Positions 9,155 to 16,277 of a stretch of 35,477 bases of DNA are shown here, one piece after another. Source of the DNA: Hyphomonas sp. BRH_c22 (lineage in GTDB: Bacteria > Pseudomonadota > Alphaproteobacteria > Caulobacterales > Hyphomonadaceae); the NCBI RefSeq assembly GCF_000961795.1, contig NZ_LADU01000091.1, positions 1 through 35,477 on the forward strand. Direction: 5' to 3'. Positions within the stretch are counted from its first letter, which is position 1; every line of letters begins with the position of its first letter. The position numbers and the translations under genes were made by a program. The notes under the pieces were generated by a model that saw nothing but the letters and a program-made list of their open reading frames with translations, ran no database searches and was not told the origin of the DNA.

Positions 9155-10729
9155 TTACTCTTCAATAAAGCCCACGGGGGAGCGGTAATTCTCTGCGTCA
9201 ACAGGCGCGCCGTCCTTGCCGTATTGCTCGTTCAGCTTGCCGAAGAAGATCGTCTTGGCGTCGGAGGCGTTCGCAAAGCCGTCCGCCGGAGTGCGCAGCT
9301 GGTTCTTCTGCGTCGGATCGACCAGGTAGGGCGTCACGATGACCACCAGTTCGGACTCATCCTGCAGGAAGTCGCGTGACTGGAAGAGCGCGCCCAGGAC
9401 CGGAAGCTTCTTGAGGCCCGGCAACTGGTCCAGTGTCTGGCGCGTCTTCGACTGGATCAGGCCGGCCATCATCATCGAGCCGCCCGACGGCAGTTCGATC
9501 ACGGATTCAGCCCGCCGGACAGACAGCGCCGGAATGGTGATACCGGCCAGCGTAATGAGATTGCCGTCTGAATCGATCCCGGTTTGCGTTGCGCCCTGGT
9601 ATGCCCCCTGGTTCGTCAGCTCGGAGACTTCGGTCGACACTTTAAGCGAAATGCGCCCCTCGGACAGGACCACGGGCGTAAAGCCCAGACCCACACCGTA
9701 AGGCTTGAATTCGATCGTGACGCGGCCATTATTGTCCTGCCCGACCGGGACGGGAAATTCACCGCCCGCAAGGAACTTGGCCGCTTCGCCAGACATCGCA
9801 ACAATGTTGGGTTCTGCCAGCGTCTTCACGATGCCGATGCGCTCCAGCGCGTCGATTGTCGCGCCAACGCTCGATTGCAGGTCCGTGCCGACATAGTTGG
9901 AATAGGTCAGGCTGCCACCCAGGCCGCCGAGAGCCTGGCCCTGGATCGGAAAGCTGTTGCTGGCGCTGATATTGCCGGAAAATGTCTGCGGCAGTCCCGG
10001 TACAAGCCCTGTTGTTCCGGTCGATTCCGGAATGCCGTCGCCGTCGGTATCGCTGAACAGCTGCTTCTCGACGAGCTTGGCCATGTCGCCAAAGGCCGGC
10101 GTGCCGGAAAGATTGATGCCGAGCTGCTTGATCGCGGTGCGCTGCATTTCGACAATCCGCACTTCCAGCATCACCTGGTCCTTGGCGGAGACCTCCATCA
10201 TGTTGACGATCTTCGTCGATGTATCCTCGCCGCCACCCAGAAAGGCGCTGACGAGCCGCTCGACCTGGTCACCCTGCGAGAGGCTGTCGACGGTGCCGGT
10301 CAGCAGGATGCTGCCATTGATGCCTTCAATGCTCACCCGGCTGTCCGGCACGTGACGTTCAATCAGCTTGTGCAGGCTGGTCATGTCGGTTTCGACATTG
10401 ATTTCCAGGTTCAGCAACTGGTTTCCGTCGCGGTCGAAGACAAAGGCGTTGGTCTGGCCATAGGCGATACCGCGGAAAATGATCCGCTTCGAGGTCTGGA
10501 CGACCGCATCGGCAATGGCGGGATTGGTAATCACAAGGTCTGCAGCCGGCGCATCGAGATCGATGATCATCGACTTGTTGAGGCCCAGCGTGACTTCCTG
10601 CGACACATGCGACTGGCCCGGCCCGGTCATGCTGACCCCGAGATCATTCGGCGTCGCGATAGCCAGCAGCGGCATGGCTGCCGCAAGCGCCGAGAAAAGA
10701 CCGTACCTGATCGGACGAGACAGTTTCAT
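9155..10729 (-). CDS. cpaC: CpaC/RcpA outer-membrane secretin
   Basis: A 524-residue secretin. The signal peptide is about 1-26. The pilus-specific N-terminal domain follows (about 42-115, with N-K-S-M-I-I-D-L, I-A-D-A-V-V and G-Q-T-N-A-F-V-F), then a BON-like domain (about 116-185) and the secretin core (about 188-490) with G-G-E-F-P-V-P-V and Y-G-V-G-L-G-F-T-P. The C-terminal motif V-I-V-T-P-Y-L-V-D-P is typical. Secretins form the outer-membrane ring through which the fibre passes. An unusual short D-x-D-x-D-G loop is present at residues 227-235 (see findings). The gene is 2 bp downstream of cpaB. Confidence 0.96.
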   Translation of the reverse strand: MKLSRPIRYGLFSALAAAMPLLAIATPNDLGVSMTGPGQSHVSQEVTLGLNKSMIIDLDAPAADLVITNPAIADAVVQTSKRIIFRGIAYGQTNAFVFDRDGNQLLNLEINVETDMTSLHKLIERHVPDSRVSIEGINGSILLTGTVDSLSQGDQVERLVSAFLGGGEDTSTKIVNMMEVSAKDQVMLEVRIVEMQRTAIKQLGINLSGTPAFGDMAKLVEKQLFSDTDGDGIPESTGTTGLVPGLPQTFSGNISASNSFPIQGQALGGLGGSLTYSNYVGTDLQSSVGATIDALERIGIVKTLAEPNIVAMSGEAAKFLAGGEFPVPVGQDNNGRVTIEFKPYGVGLGFTPVVLSEGRISLKVSTEVSELTNQGAYQGATQTGIDSDGNLITLAGITIPALSVRRAESVIELPSGGSMMMAGLIQSKTRQTLDQLPGLKKLPVLGALFQSRDFLQDESELVVIVTPYLVDPTQKNQLRTPADGFANASDAKTIFFGKLNEQYGKDGAPVDAENYRSPVGFIEE

Positions 10730-10731
10730 GT

Positions 10732-11574
10732 TCAGCTTCCCCCGAGTGTAGCCGATGTGGCTGCACCATTGCGGTAGATCGTGACACCGCCCTGCCCGCC
10801 GCCCCCGCCGAGCATGTCCGTGCGGGAATCCCGGGCCATCGCCTCACCGGCATCCGACCAGGGCCGCAATGACAGGGACAGCGTGCCCATGCGCTGTGAC
10901 AGGGCGACCAGTTCGGCCTCCTTGTCGGACACTTCCAGCGTTGCCGTATTGCCGATCTGGGACGACCCGCCGCCTTCATCCGGCTTGAAGACCTGATCGA
11001 TGGCCAGCACGCGTACATTCTTGATGATGGTCGTCGAAATCGGGCGCTCCATGACCATCTGGTCTGTCTGCACCTGCACTTCATGGGTCAGGATGACGTC
11101 AACCTTGTCGTTTGGCAGGATGAAGCCGCCCGATGCCGACTCGGTCGAGATCTCGACAGAGATGGCGCGCATTCCCGGTGACAGCAAGGCGGCCATCAGG
11201 CTGGAATCATCTGCCAGGACCAGCTTTTGCGGCAGGATCGGCTCGCGATTGTAGATCGGGATGCGGACGATCGCGCCAGCCATGCGTTCGATTGCGTCTG
11301 AATTGTCGGCCTCGGTCAGGTAGCCCTTGACGATACTCATCTCCGGCCATGGCGCCCATTCGAAATCAGACGTCGCAAGGCGGTCGCCGATCGCCATGTC
11401 GCGCCGGGCGACCAGCACCTTGACCTCGGAGACTTCCTTGGTCTGGATTTCGGTCTGAAGCTCCGTGACGGTCTGTGTCACAGTGGTCGGTTCAGCCATG
11501 TTGCGAACGAGGAATGCAGCAGCCATGGCGGCAATGGCGGCACCCACTAGAATGATAAGACGCATCGGCGACAT
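10732..11574 (-). CDS. cpaB: CpaB/RcpC pilus assembly protein with SAF domain
   Basis: A 280-residue periplasmic protein with one N-terminal membrane segment (about 5-24). A SAF domain begins V-L-V-A-R-R-D-M-A-I-G-D near 53, and an RcpC-like C-terminal domain contains I-L-P-N-D-K-V-D-V-I-L-T-H. The last 35 residues are rich in Gly. CpaB is thought to stabilise the secretin and bridge to peptidoglycan or the inner membrane. AGGGAG lies about 9 nt before ATG 11574; another ATG lies 9 nt inside. The gap to cpaA is 101 bp, the longest inside the operon, so a second promoter there is possible. Confidence 0.93.
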   Translation of the reverse strand: MSPMRLIILVGAAIAAMAAAFLVRNMAEPTTVTQTVTELQTEIQTKEVSEVKVLVARRDMAIGDRLATSDFEWAPWPEMSIVKGYLTEADNSDAIERMAGAIVRIPIYNREPILPQKLVLADDSSLMAALLSPGMRAISVEISTESASGGFILPNDKVDVILTHEVQVQTDQMVMERPISTTIIKNVRVLAIDQVFKPDEGGGSSQIGNTATLEVSDKEAELVALSQRMGTLSLSLRPWSDAGEAMARDSRTDMLGGGGGQGGVTIYRNGAATSATLGGS

Positions 11575-11675
11575 TGGGCGCCACTCCCTGTGATAACAAA
11601 ACGTGGTGGTTGCCCCGGATCAGGCCGAATCCCCACTCGAAGATTAATATTCCCATGCCGGGCACTAAGGGTTGG

Positions 11676-12191
11676 TTAATTGAAACTACTGATTTGGCTT
11701 AATAAATTGGCAAGGAATGGGGACGCCGGGGCGGCGGCAAACACGCCGGCTGCAATGGCGACGCCATATGGCACGCCCGCCTTCTCTTCAAAGGGTGCAC
11801 GGATCATTCCCGGCAGGGCTGCTGCAGGCATGAGGCGGCGTACGAACAGGATGACGAGCGCGCACGCTCCGCCCGCCAGCGCCATGACGAAGACAAATGT
11901 GAACCCGGCATTCGGGCCCATCCACAGCATCACGGCCGGAATCATCTTTGCGTCCCCTCCTCCGAAAATGTTGAAGGCAAACAGGCCGAATGCGATAAGG
12001 AAGGCCAGCGCCGCCACCATCAGGTGTCCGCCAATGATTTCCAGGGGAATGCCGGAAACGGCAGCAGCCGGAATGAACAGGCCGGCCAGTGTGAGGTTCA
12101 GCCAGTTGGGAATCGTCAGGCGGTTGACATCATGCATTGCTGCAAAAACGCACAGGGCCAGGAACGCGCCCCCCAGAATGCTCAGTATCAT
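11676..12191 (-). CDS. cpaA: CpaA/TadV prepilin peptidase
   Basis: A 171-residue integral membrane aspartic protease of family A24, with about six hydrophobic segments. The two catalytic Asp are visible: Asp21 in A-M-H-D-V-N-R-L-T-I-P-N and Asp80 in the G-G-G-D motif (F-G-G-G-D-A-K-M). It lacks the N-terminal methylase domain of PilD, as small TadV-type peptidases do. It should cleave the Flp prepilin and the two TadE-like pseudopilins after Gly in their G-x4-E sites. GGAGG lies 9 nt before ATG 12191. It is separated from pilA by a terminator, so cpaA and later genes are expressed by read-through or from their own promoter in 12192-12300. Confidence 0.94.
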   Translation of the reverse strand: MILSILGGAFLALCVFAAMHDVNRLTIPNWLNLTLAGLFIPAAAVSGIPLEIIGGHLMVAALAFLIAFGLFAFNIFGGGDAKMIPAVMLWMGPNAGFTFVFVMALAGGACALVILFVRRLMPAAALPGMIRAPFEEKAGVPYGVAIAAGVFAAAPASPFLANLLSQISSFN

Positions 12192-12300
12192 CGGATTTGT
12201 CCTCCAGCCGTCATTTCGGGCGCACCGTGACGGAAAAGACTGAAGGAAGTTTTTACTTGCAGGGATTAGGGGCTCCCCTCCCGGACGCGGGCAGCCTGCA

Positions 12301-12333
12301 AAAGAAAAGGCCGCCAGGTTTCCCTGACGGCCT
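12301..12333 (-). terminator. Rho-independent terminator after pilA
   Basis: On the minus strand AGGCCGTCAGG pairs with CCTGGCGGCCT (one G-T pair) around a 4-nt loop, followed by TTTTCTTT. It lies 33 bp after the pilA stop and before cpaA. It would leave pilA as an abundant short transcript with limited read-through into the assembly genes, a common arrangement for pilins. Confidence 0.85.
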
Positions 12334-12365
12334 GTCCTTGAACCGAGTAAACTCGGAGATCGTTA

Positions 12366-12533
12366 CTATTCGGTAGCGGCGTCAAGCTCGCCCGAGATAG
12401 CAGTGAACGTGTTGTTGGCGCTCGAACCAAGGGCGGTAACACCACCGATGATAGCAACAGCGATCAGAGCAGCGATCAGGCCGTATTCGATAGCCGTGGC
12501 GCCGGACTCGTCTTTAAGAAAACGTGCAAACAT
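12366..12533 (-). CDS. pilA: Flp/Fap-type pilin subunit PilA
   Basis: A 55-residue Flp pilin. The leader is 11 residues (M-F-A-R-F-L-K-D-E-S-G) with the cleavage site G11 followed by A-T-A-I-E-Y. The +5 Glu (residue 16) and adjacent Tyr (17) are the Flp-family hallmarks. The hydrophobic helix follows (about 18-36), then a short polar tail. The mature pilin would be 44 residues. GGGAG lies 6 nt upstream of ATG 12533. The gene heads the minus-strand Tad operon, has its own terminator, and is preceded by an AT-rich leader with an 8-bp inverted repeat. It is the main fibre subunit, processed by CpaA and assembled by CpaF/TadB/TadC. Confidence 0.96.
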   Translation of the reverse strand: MFARFLKDESGATAIEYGLIAALIAVAIIGGVTALGSSANNTFTAISGELDAATE

Positions 12534-12560
12534 TGGAAACTCCCATCATGCGTTAAGAAA

Positions 12561-12588
12561 GTTCCGGACATTTTTTTCTTTCCGGAAC
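12561..12588. repeat. Inverted repeat in the pilA leader
   Basis: The arms GTTCCGGA (12561-12568) and TCCGGAAC (12581-12588) are exact reverse complements separated by 12 nt that are T-rich on plus. The repeat lies 27-55 nt upstream of the pilA ATG and just upstream of its ribosome-binding site. It could be an operator dyad or an mRNA leader hairpin. A terminator is unlikely because no T-run follows on the minus strand. Confidence 0.7.
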
Positions 12589-12806
12589 AGTACTGAAATT
12601 ACAGGACTATTCTCAATATCGCGTTACGGAATACAGATAATCCGTGAAGGCAAATGAGGGATTTGTTTACTCTCCCTCCCGGCCCGGGGCGCTGATTCGG
12701 ATCCTTGCATATATAACGTCAAGAACAGGCGATTCCGCGCCGGTTAGGAAACGGGCAACCTTCTTCAGACAAATGTTTTTCTCAAAGCGATCCGTGGAGT
12801 CCTGAA

Positions 12807-13250
12807 ATGAGCATACTGACCAAGTCATGCGCCCTGGCACTGGCGGGCTCGCTGCTCGCCGCGACAGCTGCAGCCGGGCAATTGTCCGTTGAAGCCAACA
12901 AGACCGTACCTGTCCGCATCAAGGGGGCTGCTGCCAGCATCGTGCTCGGCAACAAGAATGTCGCCGATGTCGCCGTGCACAGCGAAAACCTGATCTTCAT
13001 TACAGGCAAGTCTTTCGGCACGACCAACCTGATGGTGTTCAACAAGGCCGGCGACCAGATCTATTCCACAGATGTCGTTGTCACGCTCAATTCGGCAAAT
13101 CTCGTCACGGTCAACCGCTCCGGCCAGAACTATACATATGACTGCGCGCCGGAATGCCGTCCGGTCATCAGCATTGGCGACCAGGCCGAATACTTTGGCG
13201 CCCTTTCGGAGCAGCACCAGAACGTGCAGGAAATGAACAGCGGGAACTGA
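12807..13250 (+). CDS. Orphan secreted protein with CpaC N-terminal (pilus) domain
   Basis: A 147-residue protein with an N-terminal signal peptide (about 1-24, ending A-A-A-G). Residues about 26-95 align by eye with the N-terminal domain of CpaC in this window. Both have N-K-(S/T), I-V-L/I-x-N, (V/I)-A-D-(V/A)-x-V, I-F-x-x-G-x-(S/A)-(F/Y)-G-x-T-N-x-x-V-F and G-(D/N)-Q. There is no BON or secretin domain. Residues 113-117 form C-A-P-E-C, a possible tight disulphide, and the tail is polar. GGAG lies about 8 nt before the ATG. It is divergent from pilA and is followed by its own terminator and two pseudopilin genes. A periplasmic role with the CpaC secretin is inferred from homology and position. 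Small stand-alone proteins of this domain family occur in Tad loci, but their role is poorly defined. Confidence 0.85.
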   Translation: MSILTKSCALALAGSLLAATAAAGQLSVEANKTVPVRIKGAAASIVLGNKNVADVAVHSENLIFITGKSFGTTNLMVFNKAGDQIYSTDVVVTLNSANLVTVNRSGQNYTYDCAPECRPVISIGDQAEYFGALSEQHQNVQEMNSGN

Positions 13251-13275
13251 TTCCGCGCCCTTCATTGACCTTGCC

Positions 13276-13304
13276 ACGGCCATGTCTCCGGATATGGCCG
13301 TTTT
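13276..13304 (+). terminator. Terminator after the orphan CpaC-N-domain gene
   Basis: ACGGCCAT (13276-13283) pairs with ATGGCCGT (13294-13301), followed by TTTT. It lies 26 bp after the stop codon. The T-run is short, so efficiency may be partial. Confidence 0.7.
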
Positions 13305-13432
13305 GCTGCGCGCCGCGGCCTGCCAGCCTTGCGCCAGCCATTCGATGAAATTTCCCGCATCGGATAAACCGTACGCAAACCCAGTTCTGGTATCCCGTCT
13401 GTCTGACACAATCGTCTGTCCGGGGTTAGATC

Positions 13433-13993
13433 ATGTTCAACAGCCGTTTCGGCATACTCGCACCGCGCCTCATGGCGAAGTGGACTGCGTACACCGACGA
13501 CCGCCGCGGTGTGGCGGCCGTGGAATTCGCGATGGTGGCCGTTCCCTTCTTCCTGCTGGTCTTCGGCCTGCTCGAGGTTTGCCTCCTGTTCATCGTCGCG
13601 ACGGTCATGGAGCACGCCGTACAGGAAGCTTCCCGCCAGATCCGCACAGGACAGGCCCAGGAAAGCGGTTTCAACGAGCAGAATTTCCGGACCACGGTCT
13701 GTGACAAGTTCTTCGGCCTGCTTGATTGCGACGACAAGCTGCACATCGACGTCCAGGCCATCGACAATTTCGGCGCCGCCAACCTGACGTCGCCGATCAA
13801 TGCCGATGGCGATTTCGACGATGGCGGCTTTACCTACGATCCCGGCGGCCCGAACGACATCGTTGCCGTGCGCGTGTTCTACGAATGGAACCTGATAACG
13901 CCGGTCCTGACCGCTCCGCTCGCAAACATGAATGGTTCGAAATACGTCGTGCAGGGCAATGCCGTGTTCCGCAACGAACCCTTTGGAGACTAG
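13433..13993 (+). CDS. TadE-like pseudopilin
   Basis: A 186-residue protein with a TadE-like N-terminus. A short cytoplasmic leader ends R-R-G26, followed by V-A-A-V-E31-F and a long hydrophobic helix (about 27-58). This is the same G-x4-E layout as the Flp pilin, so CpaA processing is likely. Two Cys (90 and 99) could form a disulphide in the exported domain, and D-G-D-F-D-D-G at 125-131 resembles a metal-binding loop. TadE/TadF pseudopilins are minor components needed for Tad pilus biogenesis. The gene is 4 bp upstream of a second gene of the same kind, so the two probably form an operon. Confidence 0.88.
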   Translation: MFNSRFGILAPRLMAKWTAYTDDRRGVAAVEFAMVAVPFFLLVFGLLEVCLLFIVATVMEHAVQEASRQIRTGQAQESGFNEQNFRTTVCDKFFGLLDCDDKLHIDVQAIDNFGAANLTSPINADGDFDDGGFTYDPGGPNDIVAVRVFYEWNLITPVLTAPLANMNGSKYVVQGNAVFRNEPFGD

Positions 13994-13997
13994 ACCC

Positions 13998-14609
13998 ATG
14001 CCTGCCAAGACTTTCCTTTCCCGGATGGGCCCGCGTCTCAAATGGCGCGGCATCCAGGGCCTGCACTATAACGAGCAGGGCGTGTCAGCCGTCGAATTCG
14101 CGATTATCGCCCCGCTCATGATCCTGATCTATTTCGGCTGTATCGAGCTCAGCTTCCTGATGCGCATGGATCGCCGTGTCACGTCGACCAGTGCGAGCCT
14201 CGGAGACCTGACCGCCCGCCTGGCAACGGTCACCGATGACGACATGGCCGAGATGTTTGCTGCGGCGAAAGTCATGATGCAGCCCTATGATGCCGAAGCC
14301 GGCAGCATGCGTATCTCGAGCATTGTCGATGATGGCGATGGTGTCACCAAGGTCGCCTGGTCGGACGCTTACGCGATGACTGCACTGACGGAAGGCTCTG
14401 TGGTCACCGTGCCGGCAGGCATCATCCCTTCCCCCGGATCGGCGATCGTGGCTGAAGTCCAGTTCAGCTACAAGAGCCCGTTCGGCTACGTCCTGAAAAC
14501 GGAACGCACCGTTGCGGACAAGTTCTACCTGCGCCCGCGCCGCGTGACAGAAATCAGCCGAACCCACAAACCGGATGGTGACGGCACGTCCTTCGGGCCA
14601 ACCAGCTAG
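13998..14609 (+). CDS. TadE/TadF-like pseudopilin
   Basis: A 203-residue protein with a second TadE-like N-terminus: leader ending N-E-Q-G28, then V-S-A-V-E33-F-A-I-I-A-P and a hydrophobic helix to about residue 50. I chose ATG 13998 over an in-frame start at 13932 because the latter lies deep inside the previous gene, and GGAG is 9 nt upstream of 13998. The rest is a periplasmic domain of mixed strands with no recognised catalytic motif and no von Willebrand A domain, so it is not a full TadG. It probably acts as the partner pseudopilin of the upstream gene. No clear terminator follows; it converges on the MFS gene with a 37-bp gap. Confidence 0.85.
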   Translation: MPAKTFLSRMGPRLKWRGIQGLHYNEQGVSAVEFAIIAPLMILIYFGCIELSFLMRMDRRVTSTSASLGDLTARLATVTDDDMAEMFAAAKVMMQPYDAEAGSMRISSIVDDGDGVTKVAWSDAYAMTALTEGSVVTVPAGIIPSPGSAIVAEVQFSYKSPFGYVLKTERTVADKFYLRPRRVTEISRTHKPDGDGTSFGPTS

Positions 14610-14646
14610 GCTGGCGGCCCAACAGACTTCGAACTGATCCTGAGCG

Positions 14647-16131
14647 TCACGCGTCAAAGCCCCGCTTTGGCGCGTGAACTTTCCACAGGATGATCAGCCC
14701 CAGCAGGAACATGAAGCCGATACCGCCCATGCCGATGCGCTGGTTCCCCGTCAGCCAGGTCAGCAGGCTGACAATGCCCGGTCCCATCCACACCGTTACG
14801 GTCCCGGCAATGGCATAGAGCCCGAAGAATTCACCGATCCGGTCATGCGGCGCGATATGCACCAGCATGTAGCGGCTGGATGAAATCGACGCCACGACGG
14901 CAATCGCCACCGGAATCACGAACAGGAAATAGGTCACGTCAGACAGGGTATCGAAGAACGGGCTGCCCCAGATCGGCTCCCCGCTCGGGATCAGTCCGAA
15001 CAGCAGGGAATCCGGCGTGATCGACAGCTGCAGGAGCAGCAGGATGGTCAGCGCGCTGATTTCCCAGACAAGCGCCAGCTTCGGCCCCAGCAGACGGTCC
15101 AGCGCGCCGCCCACGAAACCGCCAACGGCTCCGAACAGGACACCGGTGATCCCGAAGAACAGGATCTCGACGACGCTCCAGCCCAGGAAGGTCTTGGCGA
15201 ATACGGCGCCAAGCGTCAGCAAGGCCGCCATCGCGTCAGCATAGATCGTGCGGGCAATCAGGAACCGCATCGTCTGAGGATGCTCCCGGAACAGCTGGGC
15301 CAGGTAATTCTTGAAGACGCTTGCACGCTGCATCAGCGTTTGCGGCTTGCCCGAATTGCGGTCCTCGCCCCGGAACACGTCTCCGGCCGCCTGTTTCCAG
15401 GTCAGCCCCCTGCTCAATCCGTCCGGCATGAACACGAAGAAGGGAATCAGCAGCAATGTCATCCAGACCGCCACAAAAGGCCCCGCAAAACGCTGTGGCT
15501 CATGCGTTGCCCGGTCCAGCGGGATGAGCTGAGAATCGGCCGCGAAAGGCAGACCGGATCCCGGCAGCAACAGGCCGAACAGGAAGAAGATCAGGATTCC
15601 AACGCTCAGCACGTTGCCCATGGACAGGCCGAGACCGGAAATGATCGGCAGCGCGCTTGGCCGCCCCGCCGCCGGCAGCATCGCATTGTGAAGCACTTCG
15701 GAATAGCCATAGCAGCAATAGGCAATCGCCAGCACCGCCATGGTCGGCCACATGGTCAACGGGCCTTCAGGACGGGCCCACCAGAGCGCGAACGAACACG
15801 CGGCCATAACCGCCATGAACACGAAAATAAGGGGCTTTCGCCGGCCCGCCTTGTCCGCGACCACGCCGAGGAATGGCGCCGTCAGAGCCGTCACAATACC
15901 CGCCATGGTAATCGTCAGGCCCGACAGGGTCAGGCCCAGCTCGCCGCCGCCTACCATGACTTCGGCGAAATACGGGGCAAAGATGTAGATGACGATGAGA
16001 TTGTAGTACGGGTTGCGCCCGCCCTCGAAGATCGCCCAGGCCAACCCCTTGATGCCAAAGGGTCCTCCGCTCACAGCTTCCTGTTTCGCAGGGCTATCGG
16101 ACAATGGCACTGCGGCTATCGTATCAGTCAT
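14647..16131 (-). CDS. MFS permease, UMF1 (Atg22-like) type
   Basis: A 494-residue inner-membrane transporter with about twelve hydrophobic segments. The N-terminal A-W-A-I-F-E-G-G-R-N-P-Y-Y and F-A-P-Y-F resemble the UMF1/Atg22-like subgroup of the major facilitator superfamily. The MFS loop motif appears as G-V-V-A-D-K-A-G-R-R-K-P near residues 80-92. A long cytoplasmic loop separates the two halves (about 250-295). The start is uncertain: ATG 16131 has GGGAG 11 nt upstream, while ATG 16167 adds 12 polar residues with no good site. It is downstream of murC on the same strand with a 146-bp gap. The substrate is unknown. A role in cell-wall or amino-acid transport would be a guess from position only. 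Confidence 0.85.
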   Translation of the reverse strand: MTDTIAAVPLSDSPAKQEAVSGGPFGIKGLAWAIFEGGRNPYYNLIVIYIFAPYFAEVMVGGGELGLTLSGLTITMAGIVTALTAPFLGVVADKAGRRKPLIFVFMAVMAACSFALWWARPEGPLTMWPTMAVLAIAYCCYGYSEVLHNAMLPAAGRPSALPIISGLGLSMGNVLSVGILIFFLFGLLLPGSGLPFAADSQLIPLDRATHEPQRFAGPFVAVWMTLLLIPFFVFMPDGLSRGLTWKQAAGDVFRGEDRNSGKPQTLMQRASVFKNYLAQLFREHPQTMRFLIARTIYADAMAALLTLGAVFAKTFLGWSVVEILFFGITGVLFGAVGGFVGGALDRLLGPKLALVWEISALTILLLLQLSITPDSLLFGLIPSGEPIWGSPFFDTLSDVTYFLFVIPVAIAVVASISSSRYMLVHIAPHDRIGEFFGLYAIAGTVTVWMGPGIVSLLTWLTGNQRIGMGGIGFMFLLGLIILWKVHAPKRGFDA

Positions 16132-16277
16132 TCGGCGACAATCTCCCGGGTCGGTCTGCGGCATCATTGTTCGCCGTCTTTTTCCAACCGTGCGATATTC
16201 CGCGCTGCGAGGAAAGTGATTTGGCGGCTTCCGGCCTGTTCGCGTAGGGTAAACTCCGGGTGTGGCGACTGCCCCGG

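Noticed and set aside
12626..12645. ACGGA/TCCGT dyad upstream of pilA
   Set aside because: The arms are only 5 bp and no regulator is suggested; may be chance.
12534..12806. Sigma-54 -24/-12 promoter for pilA or the divergent orphan gene
   Set aside because: No GG-N10-GC element with surrounding consensus was found on either strand.
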